The notes below the pieces were generated by a model. That model was not told where the DNA came from, ran no database searches, and was given only the letters and a program-made list of their open reading frames with translations. From NCBI RefSeq assembly GCF_018613875.1, contig NZ_JAGGPJ010000019.1:26227-90226 (forward strand): DNA of 64,000 nucleotides, given 5' to 3'. This document shows, piece after piece, positions 9,521-17,445 of this stretch. Source of the stretch: Arthrobacter sp. ISL-28. GTDB lineage: Bacteria; Actinomycetota; Actinomycetes; Actinomycetales; Micrococcaceae. Each line of letters opens with the position of its first letter. The stretch's first letter is position 1. A program made the translations under genes and the position numbers.

Positions 9521-9865
9521 ATGGCTGAAGAACGGTTCAAGGACGGCACACTTTCGGGCACCGGTGAGTATCTCGACGGCGAACGACACGGCCGCTGGGT
9601 CTTCTACTACCGGAACGGCCAAGTGAAGGCGGACGCGGGATATTCGCGCGGGCAGCTCGACGGCGACTGCGTCTGGTACCGGGAGAGCGGCGGCCTCCTG
9701 CAAAAAGGTTCATTCCGCAATGGCGTCCAGGACGGATTTTGGCAACGCTGGCACAGCACTGGTGAGCTGATGGACGAGGGGAGCTATGACGCCGGCCGGA
9801 AAGTCGGCGAATGGGTCGCCTATGCGGCCGACGGCACGGAGACGAAGCGGAAGACGTTCAAGTAG
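9521..9865 (+). CDS. YwqK/MORN-repeat protein
   Basis: 114 residues built of short repeats of the form G-x-Y/W-x-x-G, for example GTGEYLDGERHGRWVFYYRNGQ, GYSRGQLDGDCVWYRESG, GSFRNGVQDGFWQRWHSTG and GSYDAGRKVGEWVAYAADG. There are four to five units of about 23 residues, as in the YwqK family and related MORN proteins. There is no signal peptide. Some YwqK homologues are annotated as antitoxins, but no partner toxin is next to it, so that role is not supported here. The ribosome binding site before the ATG at 9521 is weak. It lies alone on the plus strand, convergent with the ABC-F gene. Confidence 0.8.
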   Translation: MAEERFKDGTLSGTGEYLDGERHGRWVFYYRNGQVKADAGYSRGQLDGDCVWYRESGGLLQKGSFRNGVQDGFWQRWHSTGELMDEGSYDAGRKVGEWVAYAADGTETKRKTFK

Positions 9866-9881
9866 CCTGACCCTCCCGCAC

Positions 9882-9957
9882 ACCTCACCGGAAATCCCGC
9901 AACGCTCCCTCACATCTCACCGGAAATCCCGCAACCCTCCCGCAGGACGTGCGGGAG
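9882..9957. repeat. Two 32-base tandem units plus hairpin
   Basis: Units 9882-9913 and 9914-9945 share CTCACCGGAAATCCCGCAAC. The second runs into a perfect 8-base stem CTCCCGCA/TGCGGGAG (9937-9944 and 9950-9957, 5-base loop) that could end transcription from both convergent neighbours. Similar sequence recurs at the other end of the ABC-F gene. Confidence 0.6.
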
Positions 9958-10000
9958 CGTCCGGCAAAAGGCGGCAGGAACCGCAGGAGGGTGCCTGCAC

Positions 10001-11683
10001 CTACCGCACGCGCTCCACCCTCTTCTCGTCCCACACGGGCTCCGGGGATTCATAGACCCGGCCGTCCGAGCCGAACACCAGGAAGCGGTCGAAGGTCCGG
10101 GCGAACCAGCGGTCGTGTGTCACCGCGAGGACCGTGCCCTCGAAGTGGTCGATGGCCCGCTCGAGCGCTTCGGCTGAGTGCAGGTCCAGGTTGTCCGTGG
10201 GCTCGTCGAGCAGCAGCAGCGTCGCGCCGGAGAGCTGCAGGAGCAGAATCTGGAACCGCGCCTGCTGACCGCCCGAGAGCGACTCATATTTCTGCTCGGA
10301 CTGGCCTGCGAGCCCGTAACCGTCCAGGGCTCCGGCGGCGGCCTCACGGGCGAGCCCGGAGCGGTGTTCGTCGCCGCGGTGCAGGATTTCCAGCAGCGTC
10401 TTGCCCAGTAGATCGGGGCGGACATGGGTCTGAGCGAAGAATCCCGGACGGATTCGGGCGCCGAGTTTCACGGTCCCTTCGTGGGGCACTTCGGCGATCT
10501 CGACGTCGGACACCGGCAGGTGTTCCCGCTCCGGATCGGTGCCGCCGGTGGCGAGCAGGCGCAGGAAGTGGGACTTGCCGGAACCGTTGGAGCCCAGCAC
10601 GCCCACACGGTCACCAAACCAGATTTCCGTGGAGAACGGCTTCATGAGGCCGGTCAGCTCGAGCTTTTCGGCGACGACGGCGCGCTTGGCCGTGCGGCCG
10701 CCCTTGAGCCGCATCTTCACGTTCTGCTCGATGGGCAGCGCCTCGGGCGGCCCGATCTCCAGGAACTTCGCGAGGCGCGTCTGGGCCGCGTGGTAGCGGT
10801 TGGCCATGTCCGAGCGGAACGCGGCCTTGTTCTTGTACATGTTGACAAGTTCCTTGAGCTTGACGTGCTCCTCGTCCCAGCGTTTGCGCAGTTCCTCGAA
10901 GCGGGCGTTGCGGTCGGCTCTCGCTTCGACATAGGAGCCGAAGCCGCCGCCGTGCACCCAGGCCCCGGCGCCGTTGATACCCGGTTCCAGGGTTACGATG
11001 CGGCCGGCGGCGTTGTTCAGCAGCTCGCGGTCGTGGCTGATGAAGAACACCGTCTTCTTCGACTCATTGAGTTTGCCTTCGAGCCAGCGCTTGCCCGGGA
11101 CGTCGAGGTAGTTGTCGGGTTCGTCCAGGAGCAGCAGCTCGTCCGGGCCGGCAAACAGCGCCTCCAGCACCAGCCGCTTCTGCTCTCCGCCGGAAAGGCT
11201 CGACGCCCGGCGGTGCTGGGCGCGGTCGAACGGGAGTCCCAGCGCGGCCATGCAGACTTCGTCCCAGACGGTCTCGACGTCGTAGCCGCCGGCGTCTCCC
11301 CAGTCCACGATGGCCTGGGCGTACCGCATCTGGGTGGGTTCGTCGTCCTGCTCCATCATCACGAGCTCGGCGTCATCCACGGCGCGGGCAGCGGCCGCCA
11401 GCGCCGCGGGGGCGGCAGAGACCAGAAGGTCCTTGACGGTGGAATCGTCCCGGACCTGGCCGACGAACTGGCGCATGATGCCCATGTTCCCGGACCGTCC
11501 GATCACGCCTTCATCCGGTGTGAGGTCGCCGGCGATGATGCGGAACAGCGTGGTCTTGCCGGTGCCGTTGGGGCCGATCAGTGCCGTCTTGGTGCCGTCC
11601 GGGACCTTGAAGGTCACCCCGTTCAGCAGCTGGGTGCCGTCGGAGAGGAAGTAGTCGATGCCGGAAACGTCAATATGGGCCAC
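10001..11683 (-). CDS. ABC-F family ATPase
   Basis: A soluble protein with two ATP-binding cassettes and no membrane domain; about 560 residues from the chosen start. First cassette: GPNGTGKTT, SLSGGEQKRL, LLLLDEPDNYLD. Second: GSNGSGKSH, SLSGGQQARFQ, LLLLDEPTDNLDLHS. The charged linker between them is typical of ribosome-associated ABC-F proteins, which act in the E site in translation quality control or antibiotic resistance. An in-frame ATG exists at 11692 and longer starts further up, but the GTG at 11683 has GGAAG nine bases ahead and gives the expected VAHIDVSG N-terminus. Which ABC-F subfamily, and whether it gives resistance, is open. It is flanked on both sides by related repeat arrays. 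Confidence 0.9.
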   Translation of the reverse strand: MAHIDVSGIDYFLSDGTQLLNGVTFKVPDGTKTALIGPNGTGKTTLFRIIAGDLTPDEGVIGRSGNMGIMRQFVGQVRDDSTVKDLLVSAAPAALAAAARAVDDAELVMMEQDDEPTQMRYAQAIVDWGDAGGYDVETVWDEVCMAALGLPFDRAQHRRASSLSGGEQKRLVLEALFAGPDELLLLDEPDNYLDVPGKRWLEGKLNESKKTVFFISHDRELLNNAAGRIVTLEPGINGAGAWVHGGGFGSYVEARADRNARFEELRKRWDEEHVKLKELVNMYKNKAAFRSDMANRYHAAQTRLAKFLEIGPPEALPIEQNVKMRLKGGRTAKRAVVAEKLELTGLMKPFSTEIWFGDRVGVLGSNGSGKSHFLRLLATGGTDPEREHLPVSDVEIAEVPHEGTVKLGARIRPGFFAQTHVRPDLLGKTLLEILHRGDEHRSGLAREAAAGALDGYGLAGQSEQKYESLSGGQQARFQILLLQLSGATLLLLDEPTDNLDLHSAEALERAIDHFEGTVLAVTHDRWFARTFDRFLVFGSDGRVYESPEPVWDEKRVERVR

Positions 11684-11771
11684 GCCGTCCATCTTCCCAC
11701 GGCACGATTCAACGGTCTCCCACATCCCGGTGCCACATGCAGAACGCTCCCTCACATCCTGCCGGTAAATG

Positions 11772-11806
11772 CCGAACCCTCCCGCAGTGCGAGCGAGAGG
11801 GTTCGG
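11772..11806. terminator. Perfect 10-base hairpin in repeat region
   Basis: CCGAACCCTC (11772-11781) pairs with GAGGGTTCGG (11797-11806) over a 15-base loop. It is followed on the plus strand by GAAAAAG and lacks a U-run. It lies upstream of the ABC-F start and downstream of the repeat array and amidase end as read on the minus strand. Terminator function is uncertain; it may be part of the repeat element. Confidence 0.35.
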
Positions 11807-11901
11807 GAAAAAGCCGCAGAACCTGCAGGAGCGCCGGGAGAAAACCCGCAGAAGGTGCGAGAGCGCCTGGAAGAAATCCGCAAAACCTGCAGGAGCGTTC
11901 C
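11805..11901. repeat. Three tandem ~32-base units
   Basis: Units 11805-11835, 11836-11867 and 11868-11901 follow the pattern GGGA-AAA-CCGCAGAACCTGCAGGAGCG with substitutions. The array ends 13 bases before the stop of the amidase gene. The tail GCAGGAGCGTTCC (11889-11901) recurs exactly at 17431-17443, again just beyond a gene stop. Confidence 0.65.
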
Positions 11902-11913
11902 GATCAGCCAGGA

Positions 11914-13353
11914 TCAGGCCAGTGCCAGGATCTCCGGATGCCGCGCCGACCAGGGCTGCACGGCCTCCAAGGCAGCCCCGACTCGGAAAACCGTGGGGTC
12001 GTCAAAAGGGTGGCCCACGATCTGTACGCCGGTGGGAATGCCGCAATCGGCCATGCCGCTGGGGACGGCGAGGACCGGGCAACGGTTGGCGATGTTGAAC
12101 GGGGCCGTCATGTGCCCCTGCCAGTAGTGCTCAAGGTGCTCCGTCCCGGCGTCGATCCCGTCGAGGTACATCCCGTCCGCGTCCAGTGCCGCTACCGCCG
12201 AAACCGGGCAGAGTAGGGCATCGAAGCCCACCATGGCGGCGGCAAGCTCGGCCTGGAGGCGGGTCTCCGCCTGGATGCCGTCCAGGTACCGGCTCTGTTC
12301 GGCGGCCCGACGGGCGTCAGCCATGAAGCGGCGCGTATACGGGGCCAGAAGATCGGCGGAACCAGCTGTCTCATCCTCCATGGCAGGGCCCAGAAGATGG
12401 CCGAAGTGCGTGAAGATGGTGCGGCTGATGGATTCTGTGGTCCAGGGCAGCTCGACTTCTTCCACCACGGCTCCGGCGTCCCGCAAAGCTGCAGCTGCGG
12501 CGCGTGTGTTGGCTTCGACGTCCGGCGCCACGGAGTAGTTGCCAAGGCGGATGCAGAGGGCGATCCTCATCCCCGCAACGGAGGCCCCGGAATGTGTGCT
12601 TTCGGACAACACGGCCCCCGGGATATCCGCGAGGGAGGTATGGTCTCCCGGGTGCCGGCCCGCCATGACCTCCGCCAGCAAGGCCGTGTCCGCTACGGTC
12701 CGCGCCATCGGTCCGTCACCCCGGTAGTGGTCGGCGGACAGCGGTGCCAGTCCGGGGATCCTCCCGTAGGGCGCCTTGAAACCGACGGTTCCCGTGAAGG
12801 ATGCCGGCAGCCGGGTTGAACCGGCGATATCGGAGGCGGTGGCGAGCGGCGCCAGCCCGGCTGCCAATGCCGCCCCGGAACCGCCGGAGGAGCCACCCGG
12901 CGAGAATTTCGGGTTCCAGGGGTTCCGTGTGACTCCCCAGAGCGGGCTGTGCGTTACCGTCGCACAGCTGAATTCCGGGGTGGTGGTGCGGGCGTGGACG
13001 ATGCCCCCCGCCCCCAGGATCCGGTCAATCACGGGATGGTTCGCCGGTGCCACCTCATCCTTCTGGGCTACGAGCCCTTGGGACAGCGTGCGCCCCTTGA
13101 GGCCATGCTTTTCCTTGGCAGCCACCGGTAAACCGAGCAGCGGGGTGAGGTCCCTGCCCCGGGCGTACTTAGCGGCAGCCTGCCGGGCGGCGGACCGTGC
13201 CTCGTCAAAGAGGGTCTCCGTCAGAGCGTTGATCCCACCGTTAACAGCCTCGGTTCGGGCAATGACGGCATCCATGAGTTCCACGGGCGAGAGCTCCCGG
13301 GTCCGGAACAGCCTCAGCGCGGTGACGGCATTAAGGTAGTGCAGCTCTGTCAT
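11914..13353 (-). CDS. Amidase (amidase-signature family)
   Basis: 479 residues. The Ser-cisSer-Lys catalytic set is visible: Lys in AAKEKHGLKG, the Gly/Ser-rich signature SPGGSSGGSGAALAAG, and the nucleophile Ser in DIAGSTRLPAS. The family hydrolyses carboxamides, or serves in amide transfer when it sits in GatCAB; no gatB or gatC is near and the context is catabolic, so a free amidase is favoured. The start at 13353 overlaps the stop of the carbamoylase-like gene by four bases, so the two are translationally coupled. The group of LysR, MFS, carbamoylase and amidase looks like a pathway taking up and deaminating an N-carbamoyl or amide compound. Confidence 0.9.
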   Translation of the reverse strand: MTELHYLNAVTALRLFRTRELSPVELMDAVIARTEAVNGGINALTETLFDEARSAARQAAAKYARGRDLTPLLGLPVAAKEKHGLKGRTLSQGLVAQKDEVAPANHPVIDRILGAGGIVHARTTTPEFSCATVTHSPLWGVTRNPWNPKFSPGGSSGGSGAALAAGLAPLATASDIAGSTRLPASFTGTVGFKAPYGRIPGLAPLSADHYRGDGPMARTVADTALLAEVMAGRHPGDHTSLADIPGAVLSESTHSGASVAGMRIALCIRLGNYSVAPDVEANTRAAAAALRDAGAVVEEVELPWTTESISRTIFTHFGHLLGPAMEDETAGSADLLAPYTRRFMADARRAAEQSRYLDGIQAETRLQAELAAAMVGFDALLCPVSAVAALDADGMYLDGIDAGTEHLEHYWQGHMTAPFNIANRCPVLAVPSGMADCGIPTGVQIVGHPFDDPTVFRVGAALEAVQPWSARHPEILALA

Positions 13354-14624
13354 GCCAGGGCCGCCCTGGCAGGGGTGGGGATCTCGGCCATATCGGCCAG
13401 GGCCCCGCCAACTAGCTCCCGCGCCACGCCGGTGAGCATGTCCACACCGGCAATCATGTCGGCGTCGGTAGTGAATTCGCGTTCGCAGTGCGAAACGCCG
13501 TCCACGCTGGGGATGAACAGCATGACCGAGGGGGCCATCGTGTTCATTGCCACGGAGTCGTGCCCGGCCATGGTCTGGATCCTCCGGGCCGAGAGCCCGA
13601 GGTTGGCGGCCACCTTATCGGCCAGCTCAAGGCCAGCCTCGGGGAAGCGGCGGATAGGACGGATATCGAAGTCCCGGACGTTGACCTTGATATCGTGCTC
13701 ACGCGCCAGCTCATCGATCTGGTGCAGCAGCGTCGCCCGGGCCGCCTTGACGATTTCCGGATCACCGGAGCGAAGGTCCGCCACCAGGTGCACCCTGCGT
13801 GCCACGACGATCGGGGAGTTCGGCTCCAGGGTCAGCTGGCCGACGGACGAGACAAGGGCCTCGTCCTGAAAGTCCCCCGTGACGTCGTGCACCATGAGGA
13901 TGATCTTGGAGGCGGCCACCAGGGCGTCGTGCCGGTCCGCCATGGCAGTGGCACCAGTGTGGGACTGTTCGCCCAACACCTCGATATCGAGCTTTTGCGT
14001 GTACCAGCTGCTGTCCACGAGGCCGATGTTGATGCCCTCCCGCTCAAGGATCCGGCCCTGCTCGATGTGGATTTCGGCGTAGCCGGCCACGTCCGGCCCC
14101 TCGGCAGTGCCGAGGTAACCGATGCCGTCCAGCGCTTCACGGACGGAGATCCCCTGAAGATCGCGGACCCCGAGCATGTCCTCCCGCTGCAGGAGCCCGG
14201 CGAAGACCGAACTTCCCATGATGCTCGGGGCGAACCGCCCGCCCTCCTCGTTGAACCAGTTCACCACCGCGAGGTTGAACCGGGGCACGCCGCCGCCCCC
14301 GGCAATCTCAGCGTCCAGCCTGCGTGCCGCATGCAGCGCCGCAATCACGCCATAAGCTCCGTCGAAGCGACCGCCGAGGGGCTGGCTGTCAAGATGGGAG
14401 CCGATCAGCACATACGGCGCCCCGGGCGCCCACTCCAGCAGCCCGAACATGTTGCCGATGCCGTCCACCCGAAGTTCCCACCCGGCGTCGTTCACCCACG
14501 CGGCGAACCAGTCGCGTGTGCGTGCGTCCTCGGCCGTGGCCGCCTGGCGGTCCACGCCGTTGTTCGAGGTTGCGCCGATAGTGGCTACATGATGGAAGTC
14601 GGAAAGGAAAGCTGCTGAATTCAT
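13350..14624 (-). CDS. M20-family carbamoylase / allantoate amidohydrolase-like hydrolase
   Basis: 424 residues. A two-metal M20 amidohydrolase of the hydantoinase/carbamoylase group: GSHLDSQPLGGRFDGAYGV has the first metal His and the bridging Asp, WFNEEGGRF the catalytic Glu pair, HIEQGRILE the family-specific His/Glu, and AGHDSVAMN the final His. Such enzymes release ammonia and CO2 from N-carbamoyl amino acids, beta-ureidopropionate or allantoate. The choice among these cannot be made by eye. It overlaps the amidase gene and begins 45 bases after the MFS gene, so it is part of one operon. Confidence 0.9.
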   Translation of the reverse strand: MNSAAFLSDFHHVATIGATSNNGVDRQAATAEDARTRDWFAAWVNDAGWELRVDGIGNMFGLLEWAPGAPYVLIGSHLDSQPLGGRFDGAYGVIAALHAARRLDAEIAGGGGVPRFNLAVVNWFNEEGGRFAPSIMGSSVFAGLLQREDMLGVRDLQGISVREALDGIGYLGTAEGPDVAGYAEIHIEQGRILEREGINIGLVDSSWYTQKLDIEVLGEQSHTGATAMADRHDALVAASKIILMVHDVTGDFQDEALVSSVGQLTLEPNSPIVVARRVHLVADLRSGDPEIVKAARATLLHQIDELAREHDIKVNVRDFDIRPIRRFPEAGLELADKVAANLGLSARRIQTMAGHDSVAMNTMAPSVMLFIPSVDGVSHCEREFTTDADMIAGVDMLTGVARELVGGALADMAEIPTPARAALA

Positions 14625-14669
14625 GGGAAGTCCTTTGTGTATTGCGGTAAAGAGTGTCGGGCGGCGGGT

Positions 14670-16058
14670 TCAGCCCATGCGGCCGCGGGTCTCGGGCACC
14701 CTGGTGAACAGCACCAGGAGAAGCACGACGGCGGCAGCGGCGGCCATGTAGAAGCCCGGCGCATGCGGCACTCCGGTCCCGCCCACGAGGGCGGTGCCGA
14801 TGAACGGTGCCGTGCCGCCGAAGAGGGCGTAGGCGCCGTTGTAGCTGATCGCCGCGGAGGTAAACCGGGTCCGGGTGGTGAAGATCTCGACGAAGAACGT
14901 GTAGCAGCCGCCACCGTAGATGCACAGCGCCACCACGAACAGGGATTGTCCCAGCAGGGCCAGGGGAAGACTGCCACTGGTGACGAGCATGAAGCTCGGC
15001 GCGGACAGCAGCGCCAGGGCGAGGGAACCGGCGATGAGCATCGGCTTTCGGCCGAAGCGGTCACCAAGGCGGCCTCCAACCGGAAGGAGGACCGCATACA
15101 GCGCCAGGGCGGCGGCGTTGACCAGCAGTGACTGCTCACGGCTGAGGTGGCCCGATGTCTGGACGTAGGAGACGAAATACGCGGACAGGAAGTAGAAACC
15201 CATGGCGGTGAGGCCCATGACGAAGATGACCTGCACCATGCGCAGACGGTTCTCACGGAAGGCCTCACGGACGGGGCTGAACTCCTTGGTGCGGCCCGCC
15301 TTGGCCTCGTTGAACGCGTCGCTTTCGACGGTACGGCTGCGGATCCAGACGCCGAAGAGAGCCAACGGCAGCGCCAGCAGGAACGGCAGGCGCCATCCCC
15401 ACGCCATGAAGGCTTCGTTGGGCATCGATTGGCTGAGGATCAGGATCAGGGAACCGGCCACCACCGATGGCAGGGCGGTGGCGGCGATGGTGATGTTCAG
15501 CCAGAACCCGCGCCTGCTGACCGGGGCGTGTTCAAAGACGAACGACGGCGCACCGACGGATTCACCGCCGGCCGAGAAGCCCTGGATGAGGCGGCAGAGC
15601 ACCAGCAGGGCCGGTGCCCAGGCGCCGATCTGGCCGTAGGTGGGGAGCAGCCCCATAAGGGCAGTCGCGCCGCCGATCGCGACCAGGGTGATGGTCAGGA
15701 CGCGGCGGCGGCCGATCCGGTCGCCGAGGGCACCGAAGAACAGTCCGCCGACGGGGCGGACTACGAAGGCAACGCCGAACGTGGCGAAGGTTGCCAGCAT
15801 GGCGGCGACCGGGTTGCTGCCGGGGAAGAAGAGCTGCGAGAAGATCACCGCGGTAAGGCCGTAGAGGGTGAAGTCGTAGAACTCGATGAACTGGCCGATG
15901 CTTCCACCGGCGAGGACCCGCTTCTGCATCTTGGTGATGCCCGGGCGCCCGGAGCGGGACGTTTCGGTTTCCAAGATTGGAGGCGTCCCTGTGTTCAGGC
16001 CTGTCCCCGCTGTCTGCTGTGTCTGGGCATTAATGTCGTTGATGGTCATGAAAGCCAC
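14670..16058 (-). CDS. MFS transporter, metabolite:H+ symporter type
   Basis: 462 residues, 12 predicted helices. The polar N-terminus (about 45 residues) is followed by GGSIGQFIEFYDFTLYG, typical of the MHS/ShiA group, then GALGDRIGRRRVL and CRLIQGFSAGGESVGAP. These carriers import organic acids, betaines or related metabolites with protons. As first structural gene of the operon it would import the substrate of the following carbamoylase and amidase. A second in-frame ATG lies three codons inside (MTINDINAQ) and may be the true start. Confidence 0.88.
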   Translation of the reverse strand: MAFMTINDINAQTQQTAGTGLNTGTPPILETETSRSGRPGITKMQKRVLAGGSIGQFIEFYDFTLYGLTAVIFSQLFFPGSNPVAAMLATFATFGVAFVVRPVGGLFFGALGDRIGRRRVLTITLVAIGGATALMGLLPTYGQIGAWAPALLVLCRLIQGFSAGGESVGAPSFVFEHAPVSRRGFWLNITIAATALPSVVAGSLILILSQSMPNEAFMAWGWRLPFLLALPLALFGVWIRSRTVESDAFNEAKAGRTKEFSPVREAFRENRLRMVQVIFVMGLTAMGFYFLSAYFVSYVQTSGHLSREQSLLVNAAALALYAVLLPVGGRLGDRFGRKPMLIAGSLALALLSAPSFMLVTSGSLPLALLGQSLFVVALCIYGGGCYTFFVEIFTTRTRFTSAAISYNGAYALFGGTAPFIGTALVGGTGVPHAPGFYMAAAAAVVLLLVLFTRVPETRGRMG

Positions 16059-16386
16059 GCTAAGGATGCCGTGTTTCCAGCTGCCGATGCCGCGTTACGG
16101 CCTGGGGAAGAAATTTTTGCGGACATTGCCGCAGCATTTCTGCGCTGCGGCTGTCCGGACATGCTCCGGACATATTGTGCGTGAATCTGAACCACTGAAT
16201 CTCCTTTGATCAACATGGTTAACTCGCTTTAGTCGTCGAGCTGGGCCATCGGCTCTTGCCACTCGCGGAATCCAACACCACCCGCGCTGCATCAACTGTC
16301 TGTGATTGCTGCCACATCCGTCCAATTGATTGTTTTGGACGAATCGATCGATTTCATCAATGCCGAATCGGGCGGTCAATGCACCG
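16059..16386. other. Intergenic region between LysR gene and its likely target operon
   Basis: 328 bases without a gene. It contains a direct repeat TCCGGACAT (16154-16162 and 16165-16173) about 95 bases upstream of the MFS start, and a 12-base palindrome AATCGATCGATT at 16342-16353. It should hold the promoter of the MFS-carbamoylase-amidase operon; I cannot identify clear -10 and -35 boxes. Confidence 0.5.
16154..16173. promoter_or_regulatory. Direct repeat TCCGGACAT, candidate LysR operator
   Basis: Two identical 9-mers start 11 bases apart, about one helical turn, each containing the palindrome TCCGGA. The location upstream of the MFS gene suits binding by the adjacent LysR-type regulator. 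Function inferred. Confidence 0.4.
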
Positions 16387-17307
16387 TCAGTTCCTGCCGG
16401 CGGCTCCATAAAGACGGATGCAGGTTTCTTCGAAGGCGAGAGCTCGGCGCGTAGGCTGCACGCCCTCCGGGCGGACCAGCATGACTTCGATCGGCGGGAA
16501 GCTATCCGTCAGGGTCAACGCCACCACCTTGCCTCCGGAATAAGTCATGTCACTGTGCAGACGCTGGTTGAGCATCGCGTAGCCATGGCCCTTCGCGACA
16601 AACGACCGGACTGTCTCATACCCCGCGAAGCGGTGCCGGACGTTGGGCACCACACCCGCCAACGCATAGAGCTGCTCGTAGTACTCCCGGCTGTGCGGCA
16701 GATCCAGCACCACGGCGGGTTCACCCTCGAGGTCCTTGAGCGCAATGCTCCGGTCCGGACGGGCTGCCGCGGGATGGTCAGCGGCGACCAGCACGTGAGG
16801 AGGAACGCGCTCCAGCACCTTGTAGGTGAAACCACGCCCCAGGCCGAGTCCGTACATGAGCGCAACGTCGCATTGCCCGTCCAGCAGGGCGGTCTGAAGA
16901 CTGGCCAGATCAGCCTCCAGGAAGGACACCTCGACCCCGGGGTGCTGCACCTCGAAGGTCTGAAGGATCGCCGGAAGCCTGAACGGGGCCAGGGGTGCAA
17001 ACACGCCCACTTTCAGCTCGCCCACGAGGCTGGCGGCAAGGCCGCGGGCGGATTCATACAGTGAATCGGCGTGCTCCAGCAAGACTTTGATGTCCTGGGC
17101 AAGCTGCCTTCCGGAAGACGTCAGCCGCAGCCCGCGGGTTCTGAGACGCACGAACAGCTGGGTGGACAGGCTGGCCTCCAACTGGCCCATTGCGGTGGAC
17201 AGCGTGGACTGCGTCACAAGCAGCCGTTCGGCAGCCGCCGTCATGTTCTCGAGTTCCGCAACCACAGCGAAATACCGCAGCTGGGTCAGGGTAAATGGCT
17301 TGGCCAT
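16387..17307 (-). CDS. LysR-type transcriptional regulator
   Basis: 306 residues. The N-terminal winged helix FTLTQLRYFAVVAELENMTAAAERLLVTQSTLSTAMGQLEASL is diagnostic; the rest is the periplasmic-binding-like effector domain (GELKVGVFAPLAPFRLP, then DVALMYGLGLGRGF). It lies upstream of, and in the same direction as, the MFS-carbamoylase-amidase operon with 328 bases between, so it probably controls that operon in response to the imported compound or an intermediate. Confidence 0.93.
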   Translation of the reverse strand: MAKPFTLTQLRYFAVVAELENMTAAAERLLVTQSTLSTAMGQLEASLSTQLFVRLRTRGLRLTSSGRQLAQDIKVLLEHADSLYESARGLAASLVGELKVGVFAPLAPFRLPAILQTFEVQHPGVEVSFLEADLASLQTALLDGQCDVALMYGLGLGRGFTYKVLERVPPHVLVAADHPAAARPDRSIALKDLEGEPAVVLDLPHSREYYEQLYALAGVVPNVRHRFAGYETVRSFVAKGHGYAMLNQRLHSDMTYSGGKVVALTLTDSFPPIEVMLVRPEGVQPTRRALAFEETCIRLYGAAGRN

Positions 17308-17376
17308 CGGTCAATGTTCACATTCTGCGGCGCGCGCCGCCTCGGAAGAGTCGTCCTCCAATAGTCCTCCGGAATA

Positions 17377-17416
17377 GAGAAAGCGGCTTCCTCACTGCCT
17401 GGGGAGCCGCTTTCTC
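17377..17416. terminator. 12-base stem hairpin between PBP and LysR genes
   Basis: GAGAAAGCGGCT (17377-17388) pairs perfectly with AGCCGCTTTCTC (17405-17416) over a 16-base loop. It follows the stop of the minus-strand transpeptidase gene. The U-run is poor, so an imperfect or factor-assisted terminator is likely. Confidence 0.6.
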
Positions 17417-17445
17417 ATGCTGATGCTGCTGCAGGAGCGTTCCAG

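Noticed and set aside
9521..9865. YwqK-like gene as antitoxin of a toxin-antitoxin pair
   Set aside because: No adjacent small gene that could be the toxin; neighbours are an MFS gene and an ABC-F gene on the other strand.
10424..12127. 567-codon plus-strand open frame opposite the ABC-F gene
   Set aside because: Mirror of the ABC-F coding frame; lacks a ribosome binding site and any family feature.
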